Under the pieces are notes generated by a model. That model was not told the origin of the DNA, did no database searches, and saw nothing but the letters and a program-made list of their open reading frames with translations. Made by a program: the position numbers and the translations under genes. This document shows, in pieces, positions 17,311 to 25,319 of a DNA stretch of 64,000 bases; within the stretch, counting starts at the first letter, position 1; every line of letters starts with the position of its first letter. The stretch lies in assembly GCA_963800865.1 (NCBI GenBank), contig CAWDCL010000004.1, positions 2,542,001 to 2,606,000 of the forward strand, given 5' to 3'. This DNA is from JALOKP01 sp963800865. Lineage in GTDB: Bacteria > Acidobacteriota > Polarisedimenticolia > J045.

Positions 17311-18390
17311 ATGGCCTACGCAGGCGTCTGGCGCCGGTTCGCGGCGTTGTGGCTCGATGCTCTCATCGCCTTGCCGCTGTACGGCCTGGCCTACCAGCTC
17401 GACGGAGTGTCCCGCGCTGTCCGGCTTTACCTGCTAGTGCCGTTCGGCCTGTTTCAGCTTTGGTACAACATCGACCTCGTCCGGCGCTACGGCGGCACTC
17501 CAGGCATGCTGCTGCTCAAGCTGCGCGTCGCGATGGTAGATGGCTCGTCGGTGACGTGGAAGGCGGCGGCCTTGCGCTATGTCGTCAGGTTCGCTCTCAC
17601 GTTCCTGTCTTCGGCCCTGCTCGCGGCCGGAGTGCTCTCGATGACGGACGGAACCTACTTCAGCCTGTCGTTTGCGGAGAGGTACCGACAGCTCGCCAGC
17701 ATGGCGGAGCGGTGGCGAACTCCAATCGATCGGCTCGCGCAGATCTGGGTCTTCAGCGAGTTCGTCACGATGAATTTCAACGAGAGACGGCGGGCCTTGC
17801 AGGACTTCATGGGCGGAACGGTCGTCCTGCAGGTCGGAGACCGGTTCTCCCTGCCGAGCCTCGCGGTGACTCCCGCGGAGGCCGGCGCTACTGCGGCCGA
17901 GCGCGGGCGCCTTCTCACGGTCGCCGCCCTGGTCTTCAACGCCGCTCCCTTCCTGGTAATGAGCCTCATTCCGGACGTCCGCTGGAGAGATCTGTGGCTC
18001 CCCGTGGCGTCCATGGTGCTGGTCGGGGCCTACCTCTACCTCGGCTTGAGCTGGGCCCGTTGGGTCGTCGCGGTCTGGTCGCTGCTCTTCGGGGTGGGGG
18101 GCCTGCTCCAGTTCACCAAGGGACCGGGGGCCGTCCCGTCCGGTCGCGCCGTGGTTTCCGGCGTCATCCTGCTCGGATGCGTGTGGGCGGGGGCGGTTCT
18201 CGTCGGCTCCCGGAGCGTGACGGCGTTCCTGTGCATTCAGCGCGAAGCGAGGGTCCCCACGGCAATGCGCATCCTGGGATGGTGCGCGGTCGCCCTGGCT
18301 GTCGGGTGGGCAGCGTGGATCGCCGTCGACCTGGCGCAGGTGGTGTCTCGCACGGCGCCCCCCGTTCAATCGGCCCGCCCGCCGTCGTAA
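17311..18390 (+). CDS. RDD-family multi-pass membrane protein
   Basis: ATG 17311 follows GGGGGGAGCC and starts exactly at the RDD domain: YAGVWRRFAALWLDALIALP carries the Arg and Asp of the family name. A second RDD element (RRYGGTPGMLLLKLRVA) follows about 45 residues later. The N-terminal 180 residues form the RDD part. The C-terminal half adds about five more hydrophobic segments (PFLVMSLIP, LWLPVASMVLVGAYLYLGL and others). 359 residues. RDD proteins are often proposed to be transporters or exchangers, but the function here is open. An in-frame ATG at 17263 is less likely because it lacks a ribosome site. Confidence 0.75.
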   Translation: MAYAGVWRRFAALWLDALIALPLYGLAYQLDGVSRAVRLYLLVPFGLFQLWYNIDLVRRYGGTPGMLLLKLRVAMVDGSSVTWKAAALRYVVRFALTFLSSALLAAGVLSMTDGTYFSLSFAERYRQLASMAERWRTPIDRLAQIWVFSEFVTMNFNERRRALQDFMGGTVVLQVGDRFSLPSLAVTPAEAGATAAERGRLLTVAALVFNAAPFLVMSLIPDVRWRDLWLPVASMVLVGAYLYLGLSWARWVVAVWSLLFGVGGLLQFTKGPGAVPSGRAVVSGVILLGCVWAGAVLVGSRSVTAFLCIQREARVPTAMRILGWCAVALAVGWAAWIAVDLAQVVSRTAPPVQSARPPS

Positions 18391-18399
18391 GATCCCCCC

Positions 18400-18496
18400 A
18401 TGGCGCGCTGCCCCGCGTGCCCGCTGTCCGCGCTGCTCGTCCCGCATGAAGATCCTGGCCCAGATCCACCCGCCCGACACGAGTCGCGGGGGATAA
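18400..18496 (+). pseudogene. IS91-like transposase tail (copy 3)
   Basis: Contains RCPACP and, in another frame, MKILAQIHPPDTSRG followed by TAA. These are the zinc ribbon and the motif after it, with an internal indel. The stop is formed by the GGATAA start of the R2 element at 18491, so the transposase text is cut at the repeat. Confidence 0.5.
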
Positions 18497-18541
18497 GCGG
18501 AATGGCCCGCTTTTCATCGCGGGCTGTGGGTAGCACCGGCG
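18491..18541 (+). repeat. 51-bp dispersed element (R2), copy 4
   Basis: GGATAAGCGGAATGG at the left, a CCCGC/GCGGG hairpin in the middle and GGGTAGCACCGGCG at the right. This is the clearest copy and a useful reference for the family. Confidence 0.7.
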
Positions 18542-18684
18542 AGTCGGGACGGGGCTGACCGCGGGCTGAGATCGAGTCAGGGGTAATCAGGGTTCCGCTT
18601 CGACGCCGGGCCGACCGGTCCGCGGCCGCGGCCGGCCGAACTCACTCGCAGCCCGGCAGACCCCTCCCCGCGTGAGGCGTTTCC

Positions 18685-18890
18685 TCACTCGCGGGACCAC
18701 TCCGGATCGCGGGACCACTCCGGATCGGGGTCGAACAGCCCGACGGGCCGGCGGGCCGAGGCCGCGGGTGGCGGTCGGGCCGGCAGGCCGAGGCACTCCA
18801 GGATCGCGGCGGCCGCGTCGGGCGGGTGGATCACCGCGAGAATCCGCATCGGCCCGTGACAGCGCGGACACTCCCTCTTTGCAGCAACTT
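18685..18890 (-). pseudogene. IS91-like transposase tail (copy 4), best preserved
   Basis: Minus-strand frame ECPRCHGPMRILAVIHPPDA, then AILECLGLPARPPP. One zinc-ribbon Cys pair (CPRC) and the conserved tail of Y2/IS91-type transposases are intact. Upstream the expected catalytic domain is absent. The C-terminus holds an 18-bp tandem duplication (18690-18707 and 18708-18725), giving DPEWSR twice. The remaining sequence up to 19112 shows no gene. Confidence 0.6.
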
Positions 18891-19112
18891 GATCGGCTCC
18901 TTCGCCGAGCCTTCCGTAGAGCCCTCCTGCCGGAGCGGCGTGCCAGGACCCTCCTTCGCCTTCCCGCGACGCCCGCGATGCGGCGTCGAGCCACGGCCTC
19001 CGCGACGGAAACGCCGGCTCCAGGCACCCCGAAGTCGCTGCCCGCGTGCAGCGAGTCCGAAACGGCCAGTCGTCGCGATCCAAGATCGGTGGTCTACAAC
19101 AACGGTGGCCTC

Positions 19113-19598
19113 CTATTGCGGGCAAGGAATACTCCGGAAGTCTCTCCTCACGTCGCCGATCTCGCTCACGACGATCGCTTGGATCATGGCAAGGAGCTCT
19201 CGCAACGCTGGTCCAGCTGCGTCGCACGGGATCACGGTTTGCACGTGAGCGGTTCGTACTTCGAGCTCGGCGGCGTCGGCCCAACTCTTCCTGTACTGCT
19301 GCGAGAGCTCACCAGTGAACCGGTCGCTGGTCACCTCTGTCCGCAGTAGCTTCATTTCCGCGTCTCCGATTCGAAAGCTATAGGTCGCTCCGCCAGAATC
19401 CATAAAACGAGCCCATCCATCCTCCTGCACCTCAAGCACCGAGTCGACGGGCACCTCGACGCCGTGTGATTAGTAGAGAGAGATGAGCTGCGACTCTGCC
19501 GACGACCGCTTCATCGCGTCTGACGCGCAGCCAGGAAGCGTGACCGACGTGATGCCCATGACGAGCAGGGTCACCGCTGTGCAAACTTTGTTCATCAT
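19113..19598 (-). pseudogene. Lipoprotein interrupted by an in-frame TAA
   Basis: From ATG 19598 the frame encodes a lipoprotein signal (LLVMGITSVTLPGC) and reads to codon 42, where TAA at 19470-19472 stops it. The same frame then continues for 118 codons (VPVDSVLEVQEDGWARF, then ATYSFRIGDAEMKLL). A single nonsense mutation in a 161-codon lipoprotein gene is the simplest explanation. Alternatively the second part is translated from GTG 19454 as a cytoplasmic protein, but no ribosome site supports this. No family is recognised. GC is lower than in the neighbouring genes. Confidence 0.55.
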
Positions 19599-19599
19599 A

Positions 19600-19876
19600 C
19601 TAGTGTGCTGTCTCTAACGCTTCTTTACAATGCCTGATCTTACGCAGGATCTTCGCCGGTGTCGCGGTACACACGAAGGCATGGGGATCGCGGTTGTTCG
19701 CACGGAGGTAGGCCTTGATCGCCGTGATGAGCTGCGGGACGCTCTTGAACGTCCCACGCCGGATGCGCTTTCGGGTCAGGTCGGCGAACCTGCGTTCGAT
19801 CAGGTTGAGCCAGGATGAACTCGTCGGAATGAAGTGCAGGTGAAAGCGCGGGTGAGCCGAGAACCACGCGCGCATT
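19600..19876 (-). pseudogene. IS630-family transposase, C-terminal remnant
   Basis: The 91-residue frame reads RAWFSAHPRFHLHFIP, then TSSSWLNLIERRFADLT, then RRGTFKSVPQLITAI. This is the end of the DDE domain of IS630-type transposases, including the final catalytic Glu in NLIERRF. Everything upstream is missing: similarity starts exactly at the left edge of the 277-bp repeat at 19877. Insertion of that repeat, or recombination at it, removed the rest. Confidence 0.8.
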
Positions 19877-20154
19877 TAACCCTTACGGGATTCTGGCCTA
19901 TTTCCAGCGCGAAATCGGTAGAGCAGGTCGCCTCCTCCGGATGTGAAGATAGTCGAGGTCCAGGAGCGCGCGGGTGATGGCGACGCGCTCGATCGTCTGT
20001 CGTTCGCGGGCTGAGGGATCGAGGCCGGGGCGCAGGCCGCGGCGTTGCCGTCCGCGTGCGGACGCCGACTGTCGCGCCGCCCTCGTCGCCGGGCACGAGG
20101 CGGTTCGGCGACGGCGGCGCCAGCGGGCGGCCGGGCGCGCAACTCGAGCGCGAG
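19877..20154. repeat. 277-bp repeat, copy B
   Basis: Second copy of the element at 13922-14198, in the same orientation. Here its left edge abuts the cut IS630 transposase, and its right edge lies about 150 bp before tRNA-Gln. The 20155-20305 spacer shows only GC-rich sequence. Confidence 0.8.
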
Positions 20155-20305
20155 GTCGGGTCCCGGCGGGCCGGGCGCACCGGCCGGACCTCCGGCCGTC
20201 CATCGGCTACCATCACGGGGCCGCGGCGACCGGCGCGGCCGCGACCGCGCTCCTGCCGAAGGCGCGCGCGCGGCGCGCGCGCGGGTCGCGGCCAAGTGAT
20301 TGACT

Positions 20306-20379
20306 TGGGGAGTCGTCCAACGGCAGGACAGCGGACTTTGGATCCGCGAATCGGGGTTCGAATCCCTGCTCCCCAGCCA
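20306..20379 (+). tRNA. trnQ: tRNA-Gln (UUG)
   Basis: The acceptor stem TGGGGAG pairs with CTCCCCA. The anticodon arm GCGGA-CTTTGGA-TCCGC gives anticodon TTG, and the T-arm has GGTTCGAATCC. Discriminator G and an encoded CCA end the gene at 20379. Confidence 0.93.
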
Positions 20380-20494
20380 GCCCGCGGGGCCCGCCGGGCC
20401 CGCGCGCCCCGCCGCCGGGGCCCCGCGACGGGGCCCCCCGCGTCGGCTATCCTCTCCCTCCCGTCCCGCCCGGGACGCTCGAGGAGTGACCGCG

Positions 20495-21007
20495 ATGCTG
20501 CACGCCGACATCGAGAAAGCCCTGAACGACCAGATCAACGCCGAACTCTTCTCCTCCTACCTCTACTACGCGATGGCCGCCTACTTCGAATCGACCGGGA
20601 TCCCCGGCGCGGCGAACTGGATGCGGATCCAGACCCAGGAAGAACTGGTCCACGTCAGCAAGTACTTCGAGTACATCGTCGACCGCGGCGGGCGCGTCGC
20701 CCTGGGCGCGGTCGCCGCACCGGGAGCGCAATGGAAGTCGCCGCTCGCCGCCTTCGAGGCCGCGCTGAACCACGAGCGCGAAATCAGCGCGCGGATCCAC
20801 AAGATCGCCGACCTGGCCGTCAAGCACCGCGATCACGGCACCCACAACTTCCTCCAGTGGTTCATCTCCGAGCAGATCGAGGAGGAGAAGACCGCCGAGG
20901 ACGTGGTCCAGAAGCTGAAGCTGGCCGGCAAGGACGGCGCCGGCCTCTTCATGATCGACCGCGAGCTGGCGACCCGCGTCTTCGTGCCGCCCGCCGCGGG
21001 CGCGTAG
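20495..21007 (+). CDS. ftnA: Bacterial ferritin
   Basis: 170 residues from ATG 20495, with GAGGAG upstream. All ferroxidase residues of classical bacterial ferritin are at their usual numbers: Glu17, Glu50, His53, Glu94, Gln127 and Glu130, plus Tyr24. No haem-binding Met typical of bacterioferritin is evident. It stores iron as a 24-mer in the cytoplasm. hrpB begins 16 bases after its stop, so the two may be cotranscribed, although their functions are unrelated. Confidence 0.92.
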   Translation: MLHADIEKALNDQINAELFSSYLYYAMAAYFESTGIPGAANWMRIQTQEELVHVSKYFEYIVDRGGRVALGAVAAPGAQWKSPLAAFEAALNHEREISARIHKIADLAVKHRDHGTHNFLQWFISEQIEEEKTAEDVVQKLKLAGKDGAGLFMIDRELATRVFVPPAAGA

Positions 21008-21023
21008 GCCCGCCGCCGCGCCC

Positions 21024-23660
21024 TTGACCCCGCTCCCGATCGACCCCGAGCTTCCCGGCCTCGTCGGGGCGCTGGAGCGGCATCCGTCCCTGGTCCTGGT
21101 CGCCGAGCCGGGCGCCGGGAAGACGACCCGCGTCCCCCCCGCCCTGCTCGACGCCCCCTTCGCCGCCGGGCGCGAGGTCCTGGTCACCGCGCCGCGCCGC
21201 CTCGCGGTCCGGCTCGCTGCGCGGCGCGTCGCCGACGAACGCGGCGAGCGGCTGGGGGAGCGCGTCGGCTACCGGATCCGCTTCGAAGAAGCCGCCGGGC
21301 CGGCGACGCGCCTGGTCTACCTCACCGAGGGGGTGCTGCTGCGCCGCCTCGCCAGCGACCCGGCGCTCGACGGCGTCGCGGCGGTGGTGCTGGACGAGTT
21401 CCACGAGCGCACGCTGGACGCCGACCTGGCGCTGGCGCTGCTGCGCCGGCTCCAGCGCGGCCCGCGCCCCGACCTGCGGCTGGTCGTGATGAGCGCCACG
21501 CTTGCCGCGGAGCCGGTGGCCGCCTTCCTCGGCGCCCCGGTGCAGCGCGTGGCCGGGCGCCCCTTCCCGGTCGCGATCGAGCACCTGCCGCGCCCCGACG
21601 CCCGCCCGCTCGAGCAGCAGGTCGCGGCGGCGGTCCGGGCCGCGCTGGAGGCCGGGGACGGCACGGGCAGCGCAGGCGACGGCGGCGACATCCTCGTCTT
21701 CCTCCCCGGCGCGGCCGAGATCCGCCGGGCCCGCGAGGCCTGCGCCGGGCTCGCGGCCGAGCACGACCTGGAGGTCGCCCCGCTCCACGGCGACCTGCCG
21801 TCGGCCGAGCAGGACCGCGCGGTGCGACCGTCGCCGCGCCGGAAGCTGATCCTCTCGACCAACGTCGCCGAGACCTCGGTGACGATCGACGGGGTGACGG
21901 TCGTGATCGACGGCGGCCTCGCGCGCGTCGCCGGACACTCGCCGTGGTCCGGCCTGCCGACGCTGGTCACGCGGCCGATCAGCCGCGCCTCCGCGGAGCA
22001 GCGGGCCGGTCGCGCCGGCCGCACCGCGCCGGGTCGCTGCCTGCGGCTCTTCACGAAGCACGATCACGACACGCGCCCCGCCTTCGAAGAGCCCGCGGTC
22101 CGGCGCGAGGACCTGGCCGGTTGCCTGCTCCTGCTCCACGCGCTGGGCGTGCGCGACGCCGCGGCGTTCGAGTGGTTCGAGGCGCCGCGGCCGGCGGCGC
22201 TCGAGGCCGGCGAGGCGCCTGCTGTCCGACCTCGGGGCGACCGGCCCCGGCGGCGTGCTGACCGCGACCGGCCGCGCGCTGCTGCGCTACCCGCTCCACC
22301 CCCGGGCGGCGCGCCTGCTCGACGAGGCCGCCCGGCGCGGCGCCGCGCGGCGCGGCGCGCTCTTCGCCGCGCTGCTGGGCGAGCGCGAGGTGCGGCTGGC
22401 CGCGCGCACGCGCTTCGCCGGCGGGCCCGGCGGCGCCGGGGCGGCCGGAAGCGATGCGGGCGTGGCGCCGACGGGGCCGTCGGACCTGCTGGCCCAGCTC
22501 GACGCGGTCGAGGAGGCGACCCGCGGCGCCCACTCCCCCGAGCGGCTGCGCGCGCGGGGGCTCGACCCGGCCGCGACGCTGGCCGTATTGCGGGCGCGCG
22601 ACCAGCTGCTGCGGCTCGCGCACGGGGCCGCCGCCGCCGGCGGGGCCGCGGCGCGGCCGACGGGGCGTCGCTCGCTCCCGACGCGGAGGAGCGGGTGCTG
22701 CTGGAGGCGACGCTCGCCGCCTTCCCCGACCGGGTCGCGCGGCGCCGGGAGCCGGACAAGCCGGCGCTCGTCTTCGCCCGCGGCGGCGCGGGAGAGCTGG
22801 CGCCGTCGTCGGTCGTGCGGGGCGCCGAGTTCCTCGTCGCGGTGGACGCCGACGAGCGCCGCGAGCGCGGGATCCTCGTGCGTCTGGCCGGCGCGATCGA
22901 TCCCGCCTGGCTGCTCGACCTGTTCCCGGAGCGGGTCGAGGAGCGGACCGAGACCCTCTTCCAAGCCGCCTCCGGGCGGGTCGAGCGCCTCTCGTCCTTG
23001 CGCTTCGAAGGGCTGACGCTCGACGCCAGCCGCTCCCCCGCCCCGCCCGACGACGAAACCGCGGAGGTCCTCTTTCGGGCCGTCCGCGAACTGGGACCGG
23101 GGGCGGTCATCGACCTCGAAGAGGCGGCCCGCTGGCGGCACCGGATCGCCTTCGCGGCCTCGCTCGAACCGGGCCTTCCGGCGCTGGACGACGCGGCGCT
23201 CGACGACGCGCTTCGCATCGCCTGCGCCGGGCGCCGCAGCCTGGCGGAACTGCGCGAGGCGGGGGTTCTCGCGGGCTGGCTGGCGCGGATGACGCCGGCC
23301 CAGCGGGCCGCGGTCGAGCGGCTGGCGCCCGAGCGCGTCGCGCTCCCCGGCGGCCGGCGCGTCGCCGTCCATTACGAGCCCGGGAAGGCGCCCTGGATCG
23401 CTTCGCGGCTGCAGGACTTCTTCGGGCTGGGCGCGGGACCGCGCGCAGGGGACGGCCGCGTGCCCCTGGTGCTGCATCTGCTCGCGCCGAACCAGCGGCC
23501 GGTCCAGGTCACGACCGACCTCGCCGGCTTCTGGGAGCGGCACTACCCGGCGCTGCGACGCGAACTGATGCGACGCTATCCCCGGCACGCCTGGCCCGAC
23601 GATCCGCGCACCGCGTCGCCTCCACCGGCCGGGACGAGCCGCCGCCGAAACGCGCGCTGA
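21024..23660 (+). CDS. hrpB: ATP-dependent helicase HrpB, two compensating frameshifts
   Basis: TTG start at 21024. It has motif I AEPGAGKTTRVP, the HrpB-type motif II DEFHERTLD, motif III MSATL and motif VI QRAGRAGRTAPGRC, then the long C-terminal HrpB region ending with the family-typical PRHAWPDDPRTASPPP. The reading frame leaves the ORF near 22215 (extra C in GAGGCGCCTG) and returns near 22660-22700. In the alternate frame the text LSDLGATGPGGVLTATGRAL and HPRAARLLDEAARRGAARR is perfectly HrpB-like, so these are two small indels. Restored length is about 878 residues. DEAH-type RNA helicase; cellular role is poorly known. Confidence 0.88.
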   Translation: MTPLPIDPELPGLVGALERHPSLVLVAEPGAGKTTRVPPALLDAPFAAGREVLVTAPRRLAVRLAARRVADERGERLGERVGYRIRFEEAAGPATRLVYLTEGVLLRRLASDPALDGVAAVVLDEFHERTLDADLALALLRRLQRGPRPDLRLVVMSATLAAEPVAAFLGAPVQRVAGRPFPVAIEHLPRPDARPLEQQVAAAVRAALEAGDGTGSAGDGGDILVFLPGAAEIRRAREACAGLAAEHDLEVAPLHGDLPSAEQDRAVRPSPRRKLILSTNVAETSVTIDGVTVVIDGGLARVAGHSPWSGLPTLVTRPISRASAEQRAGRAGRTAPGRCLRLFTKHDHDTRPAFEEPAVRREDLAGCLLLLHALGVRDAAAFEWFEAPRPAALEAGEAPAVRPRGDRPRRRADRDRPRAAALPAPPPGGAPARRGRPARRRAARRALRRAAGRARGAAGRAHALRRRARRRRGGRKRCGRGADGAVGPAGPARRGRGGDPRRPLPRAAARAGARPGRDAGRIAGARPAAAARARGRRRRRGRGAADGASLAPDAEERVLLEATLAAFPDRVARRREPDKPALVFARGGAGELAPSSVVRGAEFLVAVDADERRERGILVRLAGAIDPAWLLDLFPERVEERTETLFQAASGRVERLSSLRFEGLTLDASRSPAPPDDETAEVLFRAVRELGPGAVIDLEEAARWRHRIAFAASLEPGLPALDDAALDDALRIACAGRRSLAELREAGVLAGWLARMTPAQRAAVERLAPERVALPGGRRVAVHYEPGKAPWIASRLQDFFGLGAGPRAGDGRVPLVLHLLAPNQRPVQVTTDLAGFWERHYPALRRELMRRYPRHAWPDDPRTASPPPAGTSRRRNAR

Positions 23661-23741
23661 ACATCGATCGGTGCGCGCGATCTTTGCTATGATTCCTCGG
23701 TCGATCGTTGTCTGCGAAAGATGATCGACGGAGGCGATCTC

Positions 23742-24335
23742 ATGGCGCTGAAGAAGAAGGCTCCTGCGAAGGCCGAGGCGAAGGCCAAGGCGAAGGCGAC
23801 GAGGAAGGCCAAGAAGGCCGTCAGGAAGGCCAAGAGGGCCGTCAAGAAGGCCGTCCGGAAGGCCAAGAAGGCCGTCAAGCCCCCCGGCAGGCTGAAGAAA
23901 GCGGTCCGCAAGGCGGTGGTCAAGGTCAAGGTGAAGCGCGCGGTGCGCAAGGCCGAAAAAGCCGTCAAGCGCGCCGTGAAGACGGCCAAGGCGGAAGGCA
24001 AGTCCCTGAAGACGACCGCCGCGAAGGCCGTAGCCGCCGTCGAAAAGAAGATCGAGAAGAAGAAGATCGAGAAGAAGGTCGCGGAGGTCGTCGCGGTGGT
24101 CGTCAGCAAGGCCAAGGGCGCCCCCGTCAAGACGGCGCTGGCGGCGGCGAGCGCGGCGAAGATGACCCCCACGCCGACCAAGGCCCCGAAGGCCCCCGCC
24201 CCCGGCCCCAAGCCGCAGAAGGAAGCGCGGATCGTGGTGCGCCGTGCCGTGACGCCGACCGTGGCGCCGCCGGCGGCTCCTTCGACCCCGCCGGTTCCGC
24301 CACCGCCGCCCCCGTTCTCGGGTGACACGCCCTGA
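23742..24335 (+). CDS. Histone H1-like Lys/Ala-rich protein
   Basis: ATG 23742 is preferred over 23721 because GGAGG lies 8 bases before it. The 197 residues have three parts. A very basic Lys/Ala region (1-135) has repeated KKAV, RKAKKAV and KRAVKTAK units, like eukaryotic H1 tails and bacterial HctA/HupN-like or AlgP-type proteins. A middle part (AAASAAKMTPTPTKAPKAP) is Pro/Ala/Lys-rich. The tail has a run of prolines (PPVPPPPPPFSG). It probably binds and condenses DNA or RNA. Low-complexity sequence prevents a firm family call. Confidence 0.75.
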   Translation: MALKKKAPAKAEAKAKAKATRKAKKAVRKAKRAVKKAVRKAKKAVKPPGRLKKAVRKAVVKVKVKRAVRKAEKAVKRAVKTAKAEGKSLKTTAAKAVAAVEKKIEKKKIEKKVAEVVAVVVSKAKGAPVKTALAAASAAKMTPTPTKAPKAPAPGPKPQKEARIVVRRAVTPTVAPPAAPSTPPVPPPPPPFSGDTP

Positions 24336-24362
24336 CGCCGCATCCCGGCTCAGGGAAATGCG

Positions 24363-24399
24363 CGAGGCGGATCGCCACGGTGGTCCGCCTCGTCATTTT
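24363..24399 (+). terminator. Intrinsic terminator after the histone-like gene
   Basis: The 9-bp stem CGAGGCGGA/TCCGCCTCG (24363-24371, 24384-24392) is followed by TCATTTTC. Confidence 0.75.
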
Positions 24400-24492
24400 C
24401 GGGGGGACCCGCGCGGCGCACCTGCGGGCTCGGTTGACAGCCCCTCCGGGCACCCTATAATCCGCCACTACTCGGCCCGGGGCCGTCCACGC

Positions 24493-24568
24493 GGGGCTAT
24501 CGTCTAGGGGTCTAGGACGCGTGGTTCTCAGCCATGTAACCGGGGTTCGAATCCCCGTAGCCCTGCCA
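24493..24568 (+). tRNA. trnE: tRNA-Glu (CUC)
   Basis: The acceptor GGGGCTA pairs with TAGCCCT (G-U at the first pair). The D-arm is TCGTCTAGGGGTCTAGGA. The anticodon arm CGTGG-TTCTCAG-CCATG gives anticodon CTC, and the T-arm has GGTTCGAATCC. Discriminator G and encoded CCA are present. Confidence 0.93.
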
Positions 24569-24624
24569 GCTTCCGGTGCCCGACGCGACGGCCCGCCTCC
24601 CCGGCGGGCCGATTGTTTTCCGGG

Positions 24625-25230
24625 CTAGGGCCGGGCCGGTGGCGGCGCCTTGGACGGGGGCGGCGCGGGTGACGCGGGCCGCGGCGGCGCGGCGCGGGTG
24701 GCGAGTCCGAGCTTCACGGTCAGCCGGTCCTTGCCGACCTCGACCCCCTGGACGGCGATCGTGAAGCGGGTCGCGTTGCTGCGCGAGTCGGGCGCGGCGA
24801 GCCAGTCGAAGACGCGGGGCAGCTCGATCGGCGGCAGCAGCGGGGCCAGGTCCGGGAGCCCGGCCAGGTCGCCGGTCGGCTGCGCGCGCGTCGGGCGGAA
24901 GACGATCGTCTCGCCGTCGGCGTCGACCTCCGGAACGAGGCGCACCGTGACCCGGCCGGAGAGCTTGGCCTCGACGATCTCGACCCGCAGCGTCGTCTCC
25001 AGCGCCCCCTGGAGGAACGTCACCGGGTCGGGCGCCGCGAGCGCGAGCGTGATCTTCCCCAGGGGCGGCAGCGCCACGCCGACGCGGGACGGAAGGTGCG
25101 CCTGCAGCAGCGCGCCGACCGCGCCGCGGTCGAGCTGCAGCTCGGCGGCGCCGGTGCCGGCGATGACCGGGAGCGGGACGAGCGGGAGCAGAACGGCAAG
25201 GAGGAGCGGAAGGGAGAGGGGTCGTTTCAT
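24625..25230 (-). CDS. Secreted protein of unknown function
   Basis: ATG 25230 gives a clear signal peptide (LSLPLLLAVLLPLVPLPVIAG). The mature part of about 145 residues is beta-rich, alternating hydrophobic strands with charged turns (GKITLALAAPDPVTFLQG, RVTVRLVPEVDADGE, RFTIAVQGVEVGKDRLTVKL). It ends in a Pro/Ala tail (PPPSKAPPPARP). It resembles small periplasmic lipid-binding-like proteins of the DUF1439/SRPBCC kind only in general shape. No motif allows a name. 201 residues. It stands alone downstream of tRNA-Glu on the opposite strand. Confidence 0.6.
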   Translation of the reverse strand: MKRPLSLPLLLAVLLPLVPLPVIAGTGAAELQLDRGAVGALLQAHLPSRVGVALPPLGKITLALAAPDPVTFLQGALETTLRVEIVEAKLSGRVTVRLVPEVDADGETIVFRPTRAQPTGDLAGLPDLAPLLPPIELPRVFDWLAAPDSRSNATRFTIAVQGVEVGKDRLTVKLGLATRAAPPRPASPAPPPSKAPPPARP

Positions 25231-25319
25231 GGGCGGATTGTACGGGCCGCCCCCGCTTCCGGCCCGTGGGCCGGAGCGCGGCGGGGCAGCCCGCCCGGCC
25301 GACCGCGGGGCCGTCCCCT

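Noticed and set aside
19470..19472. Selenocysteine or readthrough codon in the 19.1-kb lipoprotein
   Set aside because: The codon is TAA, no SECIS-like hairpin follows, and the position is not a redox site.
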